This document shows, in pieces, positions 39,224 to 53,200 of a DNA stretch of 64,000 nucleotides. Within the stretch, counting starts at the first letter, position 1. Each line of letters opens with the position of its first letter. This stretch comes from Tubulanus polymorphus (Eukaryota > Nemertea > Palaeonemertea > Tubulaniformes > Tubulanidae), in assembly GCF_964204645.1 (NCBI RefSeq), contig NC_134025.1, positions 20,242,001 through 20,306,000 on the forward strand, written 5' to 3'. Both the position numbers and the translations under genes were made by a program. A model generated the notes under the pieces. That model ran no database searches and was not told where the DNA came from. It saw nothing but the letters and a program-made list of their open reading frames with translations.

Positions 39224-42200
39224 ATGGCATCAACTACCGACGAAGCTCTGGTGGCTAATTACATGTTTCGCGGTATAGAGTACATCGTTACAGCACACGT
39301 TGACAAACCCGATTCATTAACAATCGAAGTTGAAGATCGCTTGACAACTGATCATTGGACCGGTCTATTCGATGCTCGATGTATGTTGTAAAGTTTGTTT
39401 AAAATCGTTGTTGTTAGGTTGATAATCTGGTTTAGGTTGGTCTGTCCCTTGGATAACACTACGCATGCAGCCGACTGGGAAGCAGGGAACTTTAACTTTG
39501 AAATCAAAAACCTTGAGAAGATGAAAGCCAGTGAATGTACAACATTTTTGGTTTAAAACTCAAGCATATAGCCTAATTGAAAATTTCAGTTGCCGTGTGA
39601 TTTACTGGTCGTATTTATGGCTTAGAAATCTCAAAGTTAATTGACCAGTAACAAAAATCAGGCTTGGCATCTGGAGTTTAAATTGTAGGAGATGCTCACA
39701 TTAAGCATTCATTTAAACTGTCCATAATGATTCGTGTTTCTTCCAGATGTTGAAGATCTGACTCACAAAACAGGGAATTTTAAACAATTCAATATATTCG
39801 TTGACATGCTCGAAACTGCGCTAACAAAGGTAGGCCTATAGTAATATTAAAAGTGGCAATAGTACCAGGTATTTAAACTTTAACACTAGCTAGCATTTCA
39901 CAGTAATATTCTTTGATATGATCAAATATTCCTGAAGAATCATTCAATTTAAGTATGTATACTTAATCCTACAGAGACATTTATTCCTGAGCCTTACAAC
40001 CCTCACTCGGCAAGGCAAGGATTCAAACCTGATGGCATCGAGACTGCCACACTAGCCCGAGTGCACAGTTATGCGCGTAGCTTAGAAGATTCATTACTAG
40101 TCAGTCAGAAGTCAGGCTTTATTTTTGCCCTGGATTTCCCATTTATAGTTTAGTTATGAGGTTTGCTTCAACAGTAATACAACAGCCAATCTGATTAGTG
40201 CGGCATGATAAAGTGTGTGCACTCGGGCTAGTCAAATGGCATGAGTCTTGCGATGCCATCAAGTTTGAATCCCTGCTGAAAGCAGATGAGATTTTCAATG
40301 AATTTGTGTTGTGATATCATATCTGAATATTCTACGGACATGTTGTAAAATGCATCGCCATAATAATTAGTAATAATAATTCATTCAGCCTAAAACCCAT
40401 ATAAAATCTGCTCATCAGTTTTGCATTACAATGTATATATAAAAAGAGAACACAGAAAACTAAAACTGAGTTAATTAAAAGGCTTGGATCAACAAATGGG
40501 TATTGAGGTGAGATTCAAAAACATCGATTGAAGGACTAGATCTAAAAGGACTATTTATGCAGTGCCATGAGTATGTTGGTATCTTCATATATCTGTTATA
40601 CATCACACTGCACTGTACCACTGTATTTTCTGGCTATTGGGATTTTTACCCTAAAGTATTGGGTTAAGCTATTGGATAGAAAAATTCCTAGGGTTGACTG
40701 TATTTCAAAATCAGTAGAGATCAATGGAAACCTAACCGTCTTATTTACTCATCTACTCAATTCCATATGACAGTTTATTTATTTCTTACTTCAACATGAC
40801 AGTTTTTCTTCATTTTAGAGTAGTGATTCGGTATCCTTAGATTTACTGACGTATGCTGATTTAGATTCGTTGAGGGCGCGTAAATCAAACCAAGTCAACA
40901 GGTCATTTTCATCGTCTAATAAGGTACCGACGAATGTTGGCTCAAAGCGATATTTGATCCTCACTTACACAGTAGAGTTTGATAGGTAAGTTAGTAAGGT
41001 TTATTCAGTCAGATTGATTTCGGATAATGTAGGTCATCTAAGATGGCTGCCACAACCATGTATTTATTTTTACGAAATGAATTAAAGGAGCTGTTATAGC
41101 ATATTTTCTGAATGGAGCGAATTTGACAATGAAAATGTATTGCAAATTATTCCCCATCAGAAGATGTACACTTAAGCATTTTATCATTTGGTCTCCGGGG
41201 GACATAAAATAAGTGTGATTTTCATGCATAGTGCCATTTTCAGGATACCGCATAAATGTTTCTCAAAGAGAACGAACATACAGTCATAGTGGCCAACCTG
41301 AAAATGTAATGTTTTCTGGGTATCGTCTAAACTGAGCAGATTTCACAATGAAGTTGATGAAATGGGAACCACATACCAAAAATAGCCTCATTCCTCTTCA
41401 ACTTGGCACTATGCCTCATGCAGGGAGGGCTCTCCATAACTACTTATTTCCAGTGTTCTAACTCAAATTGTTAACAGAGAACTGTGGAAAAGGGTCCAGA
41501 AAAATTGGCCTCAAAATTTCTAATTGAATATTAATTCTGAATTGATTATCATAAACGATAGCTGATAAGATAATGCTGATTTTGGATTGGTTCAATGAAA
41601 ATGAAAAATGAATAGTTCTGAATGATGGGAACTTTGAATTTTGCTTGTATTGTCTTAGACTGGAAGGTTTTTTCTATCTTCAACAGAATTCATTATCCTC
41701 TACCATTGATCTATCAAGGAAAGCCAGACCCGAGGGCACTTAAAGAAACTATTCGGCATTTACGTTCAGAGTTGAAATGTTGCAAACGTGAGGTAAGGTT
41801 TATAATGCACCCAGCTGCTGAAGTGAGGCCCTTCCATCAAAATACATAAATAAATTCAAATATAAGTTAGCTGATCATTATCATGTACGCATACCAAGAG
41901 TTTAATTATTGATATTGAATTTTAGGGTGGATCTGATTTCAAGTTGAACGAATTAGAGAATCTAGGCCGAGAGTAAGTTTGATTTCATAAAAAGCTTGTA
42001 ATCAATGTTGAAGATATATTTTTCTTGAAGGTTGCATACTTGAACATATCTTTGCTTGTAATTTCGGACATGTAGCTACATGTTTTTGAACCTGTTCCCC
42101 TGGTTAGGTATGGTTGTAATACTTGAGAAAAAGTAATCGATACTTGATAACTTAACAGTGGCTGAGATATTACTTTTCGGCCAAATAGTATTGTCAAAAT

Positions 42201-45200
42201 TTTGTTTACCGGTAAAGATTTTAAAGTCTTCACTGGAATACCAACATGGCATTTCTTGCGTGATTTTACTATGAAACGCTGTTTCAAACAGTAATTGTTA
42301 GGTTATGTAGTTTCATTTACTAAGTTTATAGTAACTTTCTGTCTAACAGGTATGATCTACTTCGAAAAGAGAAAAATGCAATAGAGGATGAATTGCAGGA
42401 ATTACAAGAAGAAATGAAACTCTCTTCGACAAAGGGCGGCAGTAAGCACCGCGATATCCGGGCGCTGAAAACTATGGTGAAAAACCTAGAAGAAGATTTG
42501 GTGAAAGAGAAAACTAAACATCAACGTGCATTATCGAAACTAAATTCTGAGATTAAGCAGTTATTGACGGAGGTAGGATGGCAAAACATCTCGTTTCTCC
42601 CAATCAACTAAATTTTGGGGCCTGGTTCCATTGTTATAGCTTGAAATTTGACTAGAGTTTGATACTGAATGGAAAGAATTACCTTGTGGTTGTAACTGGA
42701 TAGTATTAGGTAAATCTAATCTTACTCAGAATTGTTGGACCAGGCTTAGAAATTACAGTAATAATCCTAGTAGGATAATCCTAGTAGGTAATCCTACTTC
42801 TGTATTCTTCCTTTATTAGGCCATCAAATATTATACACATACAAATTTATACATTTTTGTCAGAATGAAGAATTGGTCGCTTCGGAGAGAAACCTTAAAG
42901 TTCGAGTTAAAAGTCTTACGAATGAAATGGCGATGTATAAAAGGTAATTGAAATCTTCAATTTTTGATGTTATCACTTGACGAACTTGAGCGTTTTTCAA
43001 AATTGCACCTAGTATAGGGATAATCTGTCAAAAGTCTTGAGTTGTTCGTGTCCAAGCAAAGTGGGGTTTACTGTATGTCTTAATGATTTTGACTACTGTA
43101 GCGCTGTTTTCTGTATTTTTAGAAGAGTAACGCTGTCCCCAGTGCCCGGTCCAAGATCGGCAGGAAGAGATCCGAGTCGCGAAAAGCGATCGGCTTCGAG
43201 GGAGCGAACGAACTACGAAAGGCCAAGGTCGCTATCGAGAGAAAGATCATCGAGTAAAGATCGATTTGGTGGTGCTCCATCCACGTACCGTCGGGAAAGA
43301 AGTTCCTCGACTGAACGACAGAGACCGCATTCGTCATTATCCGGTCGTAAAAGCCGGTCTCCATCTCCTTCACCGGCTGGTAAGAGACTATGCCAAGCTG
43401 CTACCTGTACCCACTCCTCATATAATTGATAGTTTATCGCCTTCCTGATCATCAAGACTTCACCGATATTCCTGTCTGGAGCTAAGGCATCATTTAAAAA
43501 TGAATTATTGTCATTTAGCTGACTCCACAAGCTTAGATATTTCATCACTACGCATGGAAGGGCAGATAAGCTGAACTTCGATTGTCTGACAGATGCGGGG
43601 GGTTGGGTTCAGGCAAAAGTCTGATTGATACCTCCATTTGTTCATCGACTCACTGTGTTAGGGAGGTTATGCATTTGATGTCACAGTGTGTCCTATTAGC
43701 CGGTTAACTGTAAAAAGTCCAAGTTGATACCCATTTGACTGCTCATGCAAGTTACCTCAACTCTGACCCTCTGGAGAGCTTGTCTTTCCCACTCTGTCAA
43801 TGAGATGCCATGGTTTTTGATTCACTAGCCTCGCTTTATTCTGATTACATGTTGCTCATTGATCACTTCTGAAGAACAGTTAGCTACTTGTACTGGTATG
43901 GTCTGTTAGTGGGTACCATGGATCACTGTGGCATCAATAAGTAATAGTATTGATGATATTATACGTAAATAGTTTGACTTAAGCTTGATAATATGATCTA
44001 AATTTTGCTCTGAAGGTTACTGGCATTGTGTTCGAATTTTAGGTTGTAGAGCTCCTCGTTTTGATCCTACTGCGTATATCAAGGAAAAGGAAAGAAGGCG
44101 AAAAGAGACCGACCTTAAAAAGTAAGAGTTCACTGAATGAAAATTGCATGAATCATGATTTTGTACTATATAGTATTGTCTACATATTTGAATGGCATGA
44201 CTCCTAAGGCTAGAAAAGTATACCTTTACGGTTTCTGATTTGTAAAATTGGGGGTCATCGCGTATGTGTTAATCGGTGAATACTTGTATCTGGTTTTCTT
44301 CTGTAGAGGAAGGCATGTTCAAAGTGGAATAAGTCGAAGTGTAGAAAGACAGCCGCGTCCATTTTCTACGTCTCCTGGTTATCTTTGCAACTTACGCCGA
44401 ACATTTGATGGGGGTAAGTGAGCTTAATCTAAACGATAAGGATGAGAGAGATGACAGGTTTAAAATTGCTTCAATTAGGCTCGGAAACTTCTGTCTGCGG
44501 AATTAAATTTCCATTCATTTGCCCTACGTAGTCAGTTAGTTGCTCAGTCTATCCGCCTGTCAATTAACTGGAGATAACATGATGTTGGTGATCAAATGGG
44601 CTACTTAAGTCTCAGTCTGAAATTCTGGGAGAATTGATGATATCACGGTGAACTATGGGGTAGGGTCACTGCAGTGGCCAGGGTAGAATGATTGAACAGT
44701 AAATTGTTTTTATTAGCATTGGTTGCCAATGCTAGTAAAATGGATCGAAAGTCATAGTCGAAAAAAATGCACTCCTCATTTTCATAGTAACTTCAAATTG
44801 TAACTCCGTTCTCGAAAGACAGTAGACACAGCTGAAAATGACTCTAAATTATATTTCAATTATTCCCTACAAGATAGCGTCGTCAGATTTCTGATTTAAT
44901 GGCCCAAATAGGTAATCTATCGCATCTTTAGCCCACTTGGGACTTTAGTAGTCCCAGCTGGCTATTGCGTTCACTTTTCGTCCGTCCGTTCGTCCGTAGA
45001 GGGAATCCAGTTATTTTGGGAAGTTTGGAAGACGCTTCAAGTTAATGTCGTGATACATTGAAGATAATGTCTTCAAGTTAATGTCTTGGGTTACACATGT
45101 ATCTACCCTAGACACATCTTCAGCCCAAAAACTGGCCCTGTCAGAATCAAGATGGCCGACTGGCTGCCATTGTTGTTCGCCAAAATCAGCACTTTTTACA

Positions 45201-47712
45201 CGTTTTTGAGGGAAATTTTGAAGATGCTTAGATAAATTACCTTGATCTTTCGTATATATCTGATACCCCCAAGGGCCCATCAGCATAACAAAAATTGGGT
45301 CAATCGGCCTCAAGATGGCCGTCCTATGACCTTTTTAGTGCCCAAAAATGTCAATTTTGGACCGAATTCTGAGTCCTGTAGCTTCCTACTGATTTGCCAT
45401 TTCTCATTGCAATTGCTGATGGGTATTCTTTGGAAAGGGATGTTTTATACCTGAGACCAGTATTTTTGATCAGCCAATTATGACACAATTGGTGGCCATC
45501 TTGGTGTCATCAGTACTCATTTGTAGGTTGGTAAATGTTTTTCAACATTATATTGATACCTAAGCTTATTTTGTTACCACAATGAATTAGAAAGTTGTAG
45601 CTTATAACGTGTTCTATGATGGTGGTGAGTTTCAAGGTCATTGGTTTGTGTATATGGCCACCAGGGGGCATTGAATAATACAATATCTTAGTATTTCTAT
45701 ATTATAATTGTTCCAATGCATATTTTGTTACCACAATCAATTGCAATGTTGTAGCTCATAACAAGGAACGCCTTTACTAAAGTTAAAACCATTTCATGCT
45801 GATGTCACAAAACATTAAACGGTAAACGGTAGGCAACCACCATGATACGATTTCAACAATAAAGACAGATTATTTTATTCAATTTTACCAGAGTTGTTTA
45901 TTGGAGGATATCATTGTTAAAGTACGCCGAGATGAACCATGTTGTATGATCAATCAGTTGACTGACAGTTTATGGTAAAATTCCATCGGTTTGGCTATGT
46001 TCTACGATAAGTTTTGACTTTAAGATACCCTGCCCGCCTCCTGCGCACTCATGAGGCGGTAGCAGCCCCTTACGCACTTGGCAGATGGATTCGCTTTGTA
46101 ATGCCCGCCGGGAAAAATAACTTTTATCTTTTCCACGCGTTGAACACCACAACAGTGATTAAATTTACACGTTGTTTGTCGCAAATTGCAATATTGCGAT
46201 GGTTATTTGCCGCTGCTGTAGTTTTTGGAATTGAATCGAGCGGCCTGGGTAGCTCAGTGAGATAAGGCGTGATGCTGTTGCATCCACTATCAGTGCTGAG
46301 CGACAAGTGGGTTCGAGTCCTGCTGACTGCTTACAGTGTGCGGGCAACACTTTAAAGGCCGTCGTGAGGTAAATGAACAATCCAATAGGGTTAAAAACCA
46401 AGGTCCGAACGATGTAAACAAACAAAAAGACAAACAAGCAATCATCAGCCTGCATCGCTCTCTTCTGTGCGACGTTTTGATGCATACGTTTACAAGTCCG
46501 GTTGATCTACCTATTATGCATCGGAGTATTTTGCATTCAGAAAAATCGTTCTGTTTTTGTTTTCTTTATTGAGCAATAGGGCATTACAGTTCATGTAAGG
46601 AAAACCACAGTAAGTCGAGATTAACCTTACAGTTGTACGTTGAATACGAATCTTGTGTAGGCGAAAGTGCCAAAATTGTTGTATTTAATGGGTTTTTGTA
46701 TACAAATCTTGATTGATATAAATCTCTTGGCTGGGACACGATGGAAAACATCAGAATAAACTAGTTTCTTTTTAAACAAAATCGCATTAATGAGGTTCAA
46801 CAATACAAATAGCGTAGGCTAAATCGTTCAGCAGAAAAATGAATTTGATTCAATTCTGAAGTCTGTGGTCCTCCCAATAAACATCGTCATAGAACAACTT
46901 CCGGCAGATGTAAAGCATTAATCACTTAATACCTTACCACAGTATAATCTACCAATGCTTCAAGGCCCATGGGCCTCTTGTTTTCACGCTTGGTTCTATG
47001 CATGGTTCCCACAGAACAGGTAAATTGGGAAAAACTTGGGAATTTTGAAATAATAATTCCCGGTTTGGAAATATTTGGGAATTTGAAAAATTTTCCTCAA
47101 ATCAGGGAAATACTTGGGAAATTCATTACATTTCACATATTGCATTTGCCAAGGGCAACTTTCTTCAGCAATTTTCTTTGAAAATCATATTCATCGACCA
47201 GTCTCCACTTAAATGTTGTCTGTTGAATGACGATTTGTGTCCATTTCCATTTGGGAAAATTAAAAAATCACCCATGAAATACTTTGGAAAAGCTTGGGAA
47301 TTTTGAATTCATATAACTGTGGGAACCATGTCTATGAATGGCACTATTTTCTTTTCTGTTGGCCTGCTTTAAGACCTCATTTACTTAATTTTCCCGGTAC
47401 CTGTATATTATGAGAAAACTGAAATTGTTAACAGATTACGTAACAAGAAGATGTTTTCTCCATGAAGTTTTTTCTCCATTTTTCTAGCCTCCAGAAAACC
47501 AAGATCGAGGACCTCCTCGGGTAAGAAGGAGAACGATTTGTCTATTGTGTGTTTTATTTAGAATGAAGAATATATGCAAATGATAGCTGGTACTTAAAAT
47601 AGCGTGTACATGTATAACAGTTTTGGACTTGGGTTACATGAATTCAGTAAAATGTACTTTCAGCTGGTTCACTGAGTGATGCAGGATCTGATACTTCAGC
47701 TGCCAGAAAAAG
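39224..47712 (+). CDS. CCDC61: CCDC61 (centrosomal/basal-body coiled-coil protein), 12 exons, C-terminus not found
   Basis: Exons: 39224-39380, 39747-39829, 40819-40985, 41687-41792, 41926-41972, 42350-42572, 42864-42943, 43123-43379, 44043-44121, 44307-44413, 47488-47520 and 47664-47712. All have GT-AG borders with matching phases. The ATG context is AAAATGG. Exons 1-4 encode the XRCC4/SAS-6-like head: YMFRGIEYIV, VEDRLTTDHWTGLFDA, DLTHKTGNFKQFNIFVDMLE, LLTYADLDSLR, KRYLILTYTVEFDR and IHYPLPLIYQGKPDP. Exons 5-7 form the coiled coil. Exon 8 is Arg/Ser-rich (SPSPSP). Exon 9 holds RAPRFDPTAYIKEKERRRKE. CCDC61/VFL3 proteins help anchor and orient basal bodies. The usual final exon (a conserved EIDARL-type segment) was not found before 64000, so the gene is partial in this window or its last exons are undetected. 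Confidence 0.93.
44930..46984 (+). mobile_element. Repeat R2 (2.05 kb) in CCDC61 intron 10
   Basis: It starts with hairpin-forming GGGACTTTAGTAGTCCC and a CGTCCGTCCGTTCGTCCG run, and ends GGCCCATGGGCCTCTTGTT. Blocks 45010-45525 match R1 31200-31690 closely (for example AAAACTGGCCCTGTCAGA and CAAGATGGCCG). A tRNA-like segment lies at 46242-46331. No gene. Short hairpin plus CTCTTG at the 3' end is shared in type with R1. Confidence 0.65.
46242..46331 (+). other. tRNA-like segment with A and B boxes
   Basis: GGGTAGCTCAGTGAGATAAGG fits an A box, and GGTTCGAGTCC (46310-46320) is a B box about 60 nt later. The spacing suggests a long variable arm, but acceptor-stem pairing is not evident. It is probably the head of a tRNA-derived SINE nested in R2. 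Confidence 0.5.
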
Positions 47713-48330
47713 GTAAGCAATAAATTTCTGAATACGGTAAATGGCTTGCAAAAGATGTACATGTTCCTAATAACCTAGATTCATTTTCTATGTATTGGTT
47801 ATTGTTTTGGAGTAATGAGGTAGCAGCACTGCTACTGTGACAAGCACACACCTGCCAGGATCGCTAGTCCTAGTTCTCAGTAACTGGGCTTCAACTTCTA
47901 CATTTCGATTAGATTCATATCAAATTTTCAAGGGAAAATCTATCCTTTTGATAACTTGTTAGATGATATTTGGATGAATCGAGTTCAAATTTTGTTGAAA
48001 ATTAACTAATTTTCACTATGCATTAATTGATCACCAATATTTGGCATTGTCCTGTATATCAAATCATTTTTCTTGATGTTCAACTCCGCCAGATAGTCCT
48101 GCCACTTATTCCAAAAATGTTTTTCTTACAACTGTCGATACCTCCATGGCTTTCCACTTTCGCACCTCTGAAGCTGGGAGTTAACATCTGGTAATGCTTA
48201 AATGCTTGGCCTATCATCAGGTGGGCCGGAGTAAAAGGCAGTGGATCATTTTTATTTGATGACACTTGTGTCAACAGTCTCGAGTTAATCTGACCAAATA
48301 TATCTATCAAAACAGTTTCGAATTCACAAA
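47713..48330. other. Downstream CCDC61 intron or intergenic sequence
   Basis: No exon with a fitting phase and no repeat of known type was recognised. Confidence 0.4.
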
Positions 48331-48612
48331 AGTCAATCCTGGATTTGCCCCCAAGGCCCATCAGCATAAGAAAAATTGGGTCGATTGGACTCAAGTTGGC
48401 CAAAAATGTCAATTTTGGCCTGAATTCTGAGTCCTGTAGCGTCCTACTGGTTTGCCATTTTGCACTGAAATTTGTGATGGCTATTCTATGGAAAGGGGAT
48501 CTTTAATACCTAAAACAGGTATTTTTGATCAGCCAATTATCAAGCAATTGGTGGCCATCTAAGTGTCATCAGTACTCATTTGTAGGTGGAAAAAAGTTGT
48601 GGCGACTCAGAT
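48331..48612 (+). repeat. Repeat R3, a fragment of the R1/R2 family
   Basis: It matches internal parts of R1 and R2 (CAAGGCCCATCAGCATAAGA, GAATTCTGAGTCCTGTAGC and GTCATCAGTACTCATTTGTA) but lacks both family ends. Confidence 0.75.
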
Positions 48613-48718
48613 CACCACAATCCATTTCATGTACACTCTTCCACCTGGCGCAGAATCTCCACAAATTCTCCACAATGACACAATAATCACACCAAATTTG
48701 CCACATTATAAAGATTGG

Positions 48719-48904
48719 TCACAATATCGAAATTTGCCACAATATCAATAATCACCACAATATCGATAATCGCCACAATATCAAAATTCACCAAAATATC
48801 GAAATTTGTCACAATATCGAAATTTGCCACAATATCTATAATCACCACAATATTGAAATTTGCCACAATTTCGATATTTGCCACAATATCGATAATCGCC
48901 ACAA
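48719..48904. repeat. 18-bp minisatellite
   Basis: About ten tandem units of CACAATATCGAAATTTGC or CACAATATCGATAATCGC type. Both strands stay open by chance across it. Unit variants alternate (AAATTTG versus ATAATCG/C), suggesting a higher-order 36-bp unit. Confidence 0.88.
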
Positions 48905-49741
48905 CACAATTGATCAGTTAACGCCTTGCGTCTTCAAAAAAATTTTACCGGAAATATTTCTTTTTCTGGCAACCACCTGCCTCGACACGCGACGTTCAAG
49001 TTGATACAACTGTCACCGGGGGACCATATCTTCAGTATCCTCGAAGCCATTTTGATTACTTGGTACATCAGTACTTTTTACATGGTAGCCCTTTTGGATC
49101 CACATAATCCAGCATATTGTTGACCCAGGTCGTGCTTCTTGGAAATAGTCCTATGTTATGGACGGATTTGAATAATTTCGATGAAATCTTTTTTACGCTT
49201 CCCATTGCAACATATGAACCAGTTAGGCAGAAACCCGTTATCGCTGCTATGCAGCTTTATTTTGATTTTGTATTGTCTTGGAACGATAGGTTGCAGTTTT
49301 AAGTGCACATTGAAGATATTCTTTCAATCCAGTATCTCCAGAGTCAACTCTAAAGTCAATCAATGCTTGAAAATTGCCAGAGTTTTTGGCACCATTGGCT
49401 AGATATTTGGAATCATATCTGTGACTGCGGAGACTTATATTTTTTTGGCCACACAATAAGATTTTTTATTATTGAACAAAGAACTTCCTGATTTTTTAGC
49501 ATTTGATTGATTGCTTTATCATTTGTTAATGATACAATTTCCTTTTGTTTCTTCTGGGCCTAAGCCACATCTGTCAGTGGAGTGGTACACAGTACTCCGA
49601 GATCCGATTGCAGTAGACTCAATTTTATGGCAAATAGACAAGTCCAGTATACTTTTCTAATCATTGCATCTGAAAGGAGCAAGACCGGTTCTGATAAGTT
49701 GTCACTGAACATTTGTAAGCAGTAATGTCACGGATGAGGGA
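48905..49741. other. Unassigned sequence
   Basis: Overlapping short open frames on both strands (49117-49456) without recognisable motifs. I do not support a gene here. Confidence 0.4.
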
Positions 49742-50038
49742 CTAATAAGCAATTAGTTGCCCTTCAGGTTTTGCCTGTACATAAATCGCCCTAAAGACGT
49801 TGAATGCAGTCATCCATTGCTCAATGGAGTTGATGTGGATTGATTGGGGGCCCTTTTTAACCTTCAAAACTGGGGTGCCTCTCACGACATCAAAGCTGTA
49901 TTCCATGGAGCCGGTTGAATACACAGGGGTGTGCAGCAAGACCCCCCTCCCCCGCTCTACAAATCTGTTGCCCTGAATCACCTTCTTTATATCAGGACCT
50001 ACTGAATCGACAAGGGGGGTTTGGGCGGCCACCCCCAA
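49742..50038 (-). pseudogene. Retroelement fragment resembling capsid-like ORFs linked to DIRS/tyrosine-recombinase elements
   Basis: A 98-codon frame with SIEQWMTAFNVFRAIYVQ near the end. The pattern I-x-QW-x-x-AF-x-VF-x-x-IY is familiar from ORFs next to tyrosine-recombinase retroelements in invertebrates. The usual continuation (an A-L-x-x-Y block) is cut by TAA after LIAY. Only a fragment; no recombinase nearby. Confidence 0.35.
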
Positions 50039-50238
50039 GAAAATTTCAAATTTTGGAGCTCTAAGGAGAGTTCTGGAAGCTCTCCAGACAACTAATTACA
50101 TGTCATAAATGATCCATACTTCAAATAAAAACGATAGATTTATACTAAAATTTTTATTTCAAAACAAAAAATATAATCTTTTATTGATTGTCGACTACTT
50201 CCAATCCAACACAGTCTAAAACCGCCTCCAACATTGGT

Positions 50239-53200
50239 TCAGCCATTGATTTGCAGCTCTTCCAAATTGAATTCCACTATAGGTATTTTGGCATAACTAA
50301 GTCTGATTAGCTTATCAAGAATTCTGATTGAGAGGCGATTCCGGGGATTTGTTTTTATACGGTTTTGTACGCTGAAAGCGAGTTCTGCTTCAGCATTTCC
50401 CATCATCGTAACAAGACATATACTGAACAGCTTGAAGGTTTCTGAAAATACAAATGAAAGATTTTTCATGAGAAAATGCTTTGAGTCCAATGGTCTTAGT
50501 CTAATTTATACAATATATAGCTTCTTTCATACTTGCATATATCCTATAAATATAGGATATACACAACACAAGTATATGAACGAAGATTTATCCTGAAACA
50601 TGAATGATTACCAGGATATATTAGCTTGTTGTCTTCATTTGGACCACCAAATAGTTTCTGAAACAGCTCAGCAGGCCTCAAATAATGATGAGTACCATCT
50701 ATTGCTTCTACCAGTCGATTAAGATTAACTAGTCTTTTAAAAGGCAGGAACTCCTGTTGCAATAACTAAAAGATGCACCCATAGTCAGAACTTAATAAGC
50801 AGATACAAGAATTTCAACTATTTTGGCTTATTGTTGTTTATTTAAAGTTAATTGTTTGTTCTTGTTTATTAACATAATTTATATTTTGCAATTTAAGGAC
50901 GTTTACTAACCTCAGCATTGAAGTTTAAATAGTGATTTACTAATGTGTCTACATCATTCACACCCCATTGTATCAGATTGTTGTTCACCAGTGGATAGGC
51001 TTTTCTATCGAAGATTTACGAAGAAAAATTACAAAAACTTAGTAATAGGCTGTTCTATGTATTCATATTTAACAGCTATAAAAAACTGCTTACCTTCATT
51101 GCGTCAATGATATCTACTTGCGGAAATCTGCGATTTAAGTTGTTAATCAGATCTGTTATCAGTTGGTTCCTTAAATTTTCAAACTGTCTTTGCTGTTGTT
51201 GCAGTCCGCAATTTCTTCCATTCATCACTATCACTGAATTCTTGTATGCCCCATTCAACTCATATTGTCTAAGGGATTCTGCTAAATGGGTCCAAGCAAT
51301 ATTTCTGAACCCCTCCAAAGTGTCTTTGGCATCGTTAAGCTACAAAAAGGAAAAAATACAATTTCATTTTGAAACAAAATTAGTAAAAAGTCACATAAAT
51401 ATTGAATTATGAATAACATTTGGGGCCTACTTACTGCTGATCTGACAGCATTGAAGCATACATCCCTAAACTGAAAAATCTTTGATAAGTGGTTGGTCAC
51501 CAATACAACATCTGCCAATAGATGGAGTAACCCACAGTATTTATACGATGTTAGTTGTTCATACAATCCTTGAGCAACAGGATCACCGTCTGCAGCTTCT
51601 TGAGATAAGAATACAACCAGAGGTTCATAATTTCTTATGATGGTGACTAGACATCTTCCAAGCGATAACCATCTTATCTCATACAATTTCTTGAATTTCA
51701 ATACATCGGTCTCTAGTAGTTCTGCTATCTCTTTGAAGCGCTGTAAACGAGTTGATGCCAGCTGAACAAATGTATATATGGTAGACACCATGCTTGATAA
51801 AACCTGAAAATATAAAATAGTTTTCTTGACTTATGGTACAATATGTAAATGAAGTAAAAACTCTAGTTGCTAATTTGATAATTATATACATGTAATCTAT
51901 AATTGTAATTTTAATTAAGATAATTGTAATTTTTGGCAATCATACCTTCAAATCATTAATCTCCTTACATACTTGTGACACAGCAAGGGCTAATCTATAG
52001 CAAATACAGTGTACAGTTATGCAGAAGGGGTTTTCTTCTTTGAACCTAACTGCCAATCCGTTTTCAGAACCCGTGACCACAGATGCCCCATCGCTTCCCA
52101 GACTGTAGACCTTAGACACTGGTATTTCGTATAACTCCAAAACACTCTTCAGCTTTTCTAATATTGTTTTTGCGGTACTGTCATCTATTGCGACCATGCA
52201 TAAATATAATAATAAATAATAAATTTATTTCCACAATAAAATTACAACATGTCATAAAGAGATATACAAATATGAAATGTTTTAATATAATGTGGAGGAG
52301 ATTAGATGAAGCCAATGAAGGCTTATAAAATCTCTAATCCCCTAGCATACACCGATTCACTCAACTCATACACACATGCAGTCATACACCTTCACCCAAC
52401 ATGCACCCACACACGTAGTCACTCAGGCGGTCAATCACACTATCTTTCATTCACTCTTACAATCTGGTAATAGATGGCAGATACAGACAGATTAATTACA
52501 AATTCATTAGATACAATTTAAGTTTTCTTTTGAAAGTATCTATACACGACAGTTGTTTTAAACTTTTTGGCAAATTATTCCAGACAACAGGACCAGAAAT
52601 TTTTACTGTGAATTGTGTTTTGTTAGTCCGAAATCTGGCAACACGAAAAGAATTCATATTTCTGGTTGAATACGAGTGTATATCAACATTCTTTTTGAAA
52701 TACCGATTAAAGGAATTTGGCAATTTTGAATTATTGAATTTGAACATAAATAGACTTAATTGAAATTTTGTAATATGTCTAAATTTTAGGATATTCAATT
52801 TTTTGAAGATAGGGTCAGTGTGTTCTAGGAAATGAGACTTATTAACTATTCTTACTGCTCTTTTTTGTAGTAGAATTAGTGGATTTAGCTTGTTTGCATA
52901 ATTACTTCCCCAGATTAAATTACAATATTGTAAATGAGGATAAACAAAACTATAATAAAGGGTAATAAGGATATTTGATGGGAAATGCTTTTTTAATCTG
53001 GTTAAAATTCCAATGGAGCGTGACACTTTACTGCAGACATATTTGATATGGACATCCCAATTTAATTTGTCATCTATAAAAAGACCAAGAAAATTCGTAC
53101 TATGTACACGTTTGATTAATTCTCCATTTAACCAAATGGAAGAATTAAAGTGATCTACACGACCAAAAATCATAAAGTGGCATTTCGCAATATTTATTGA

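Noticed and set aside
43119-43548. Minus-strand ORFs opposite CCDC61 exon 8
   Set aside because: Antisense shadows of the Arg/Ser-rich exon. The plus-strand exon has fitting splice sites and phase.
46242-46331. Functional tRNA gene
   Set aside because: A and B boxes are present, but stems do not pair well and it lies inside a repeat; more likely a SINE head.
48719-48904. CRISPR-like array or Ile-rich protein (open frames on both strands)
   Set aside because: Units are directly tandem without spacers, and the open frames are by-products of an 18-bp period.
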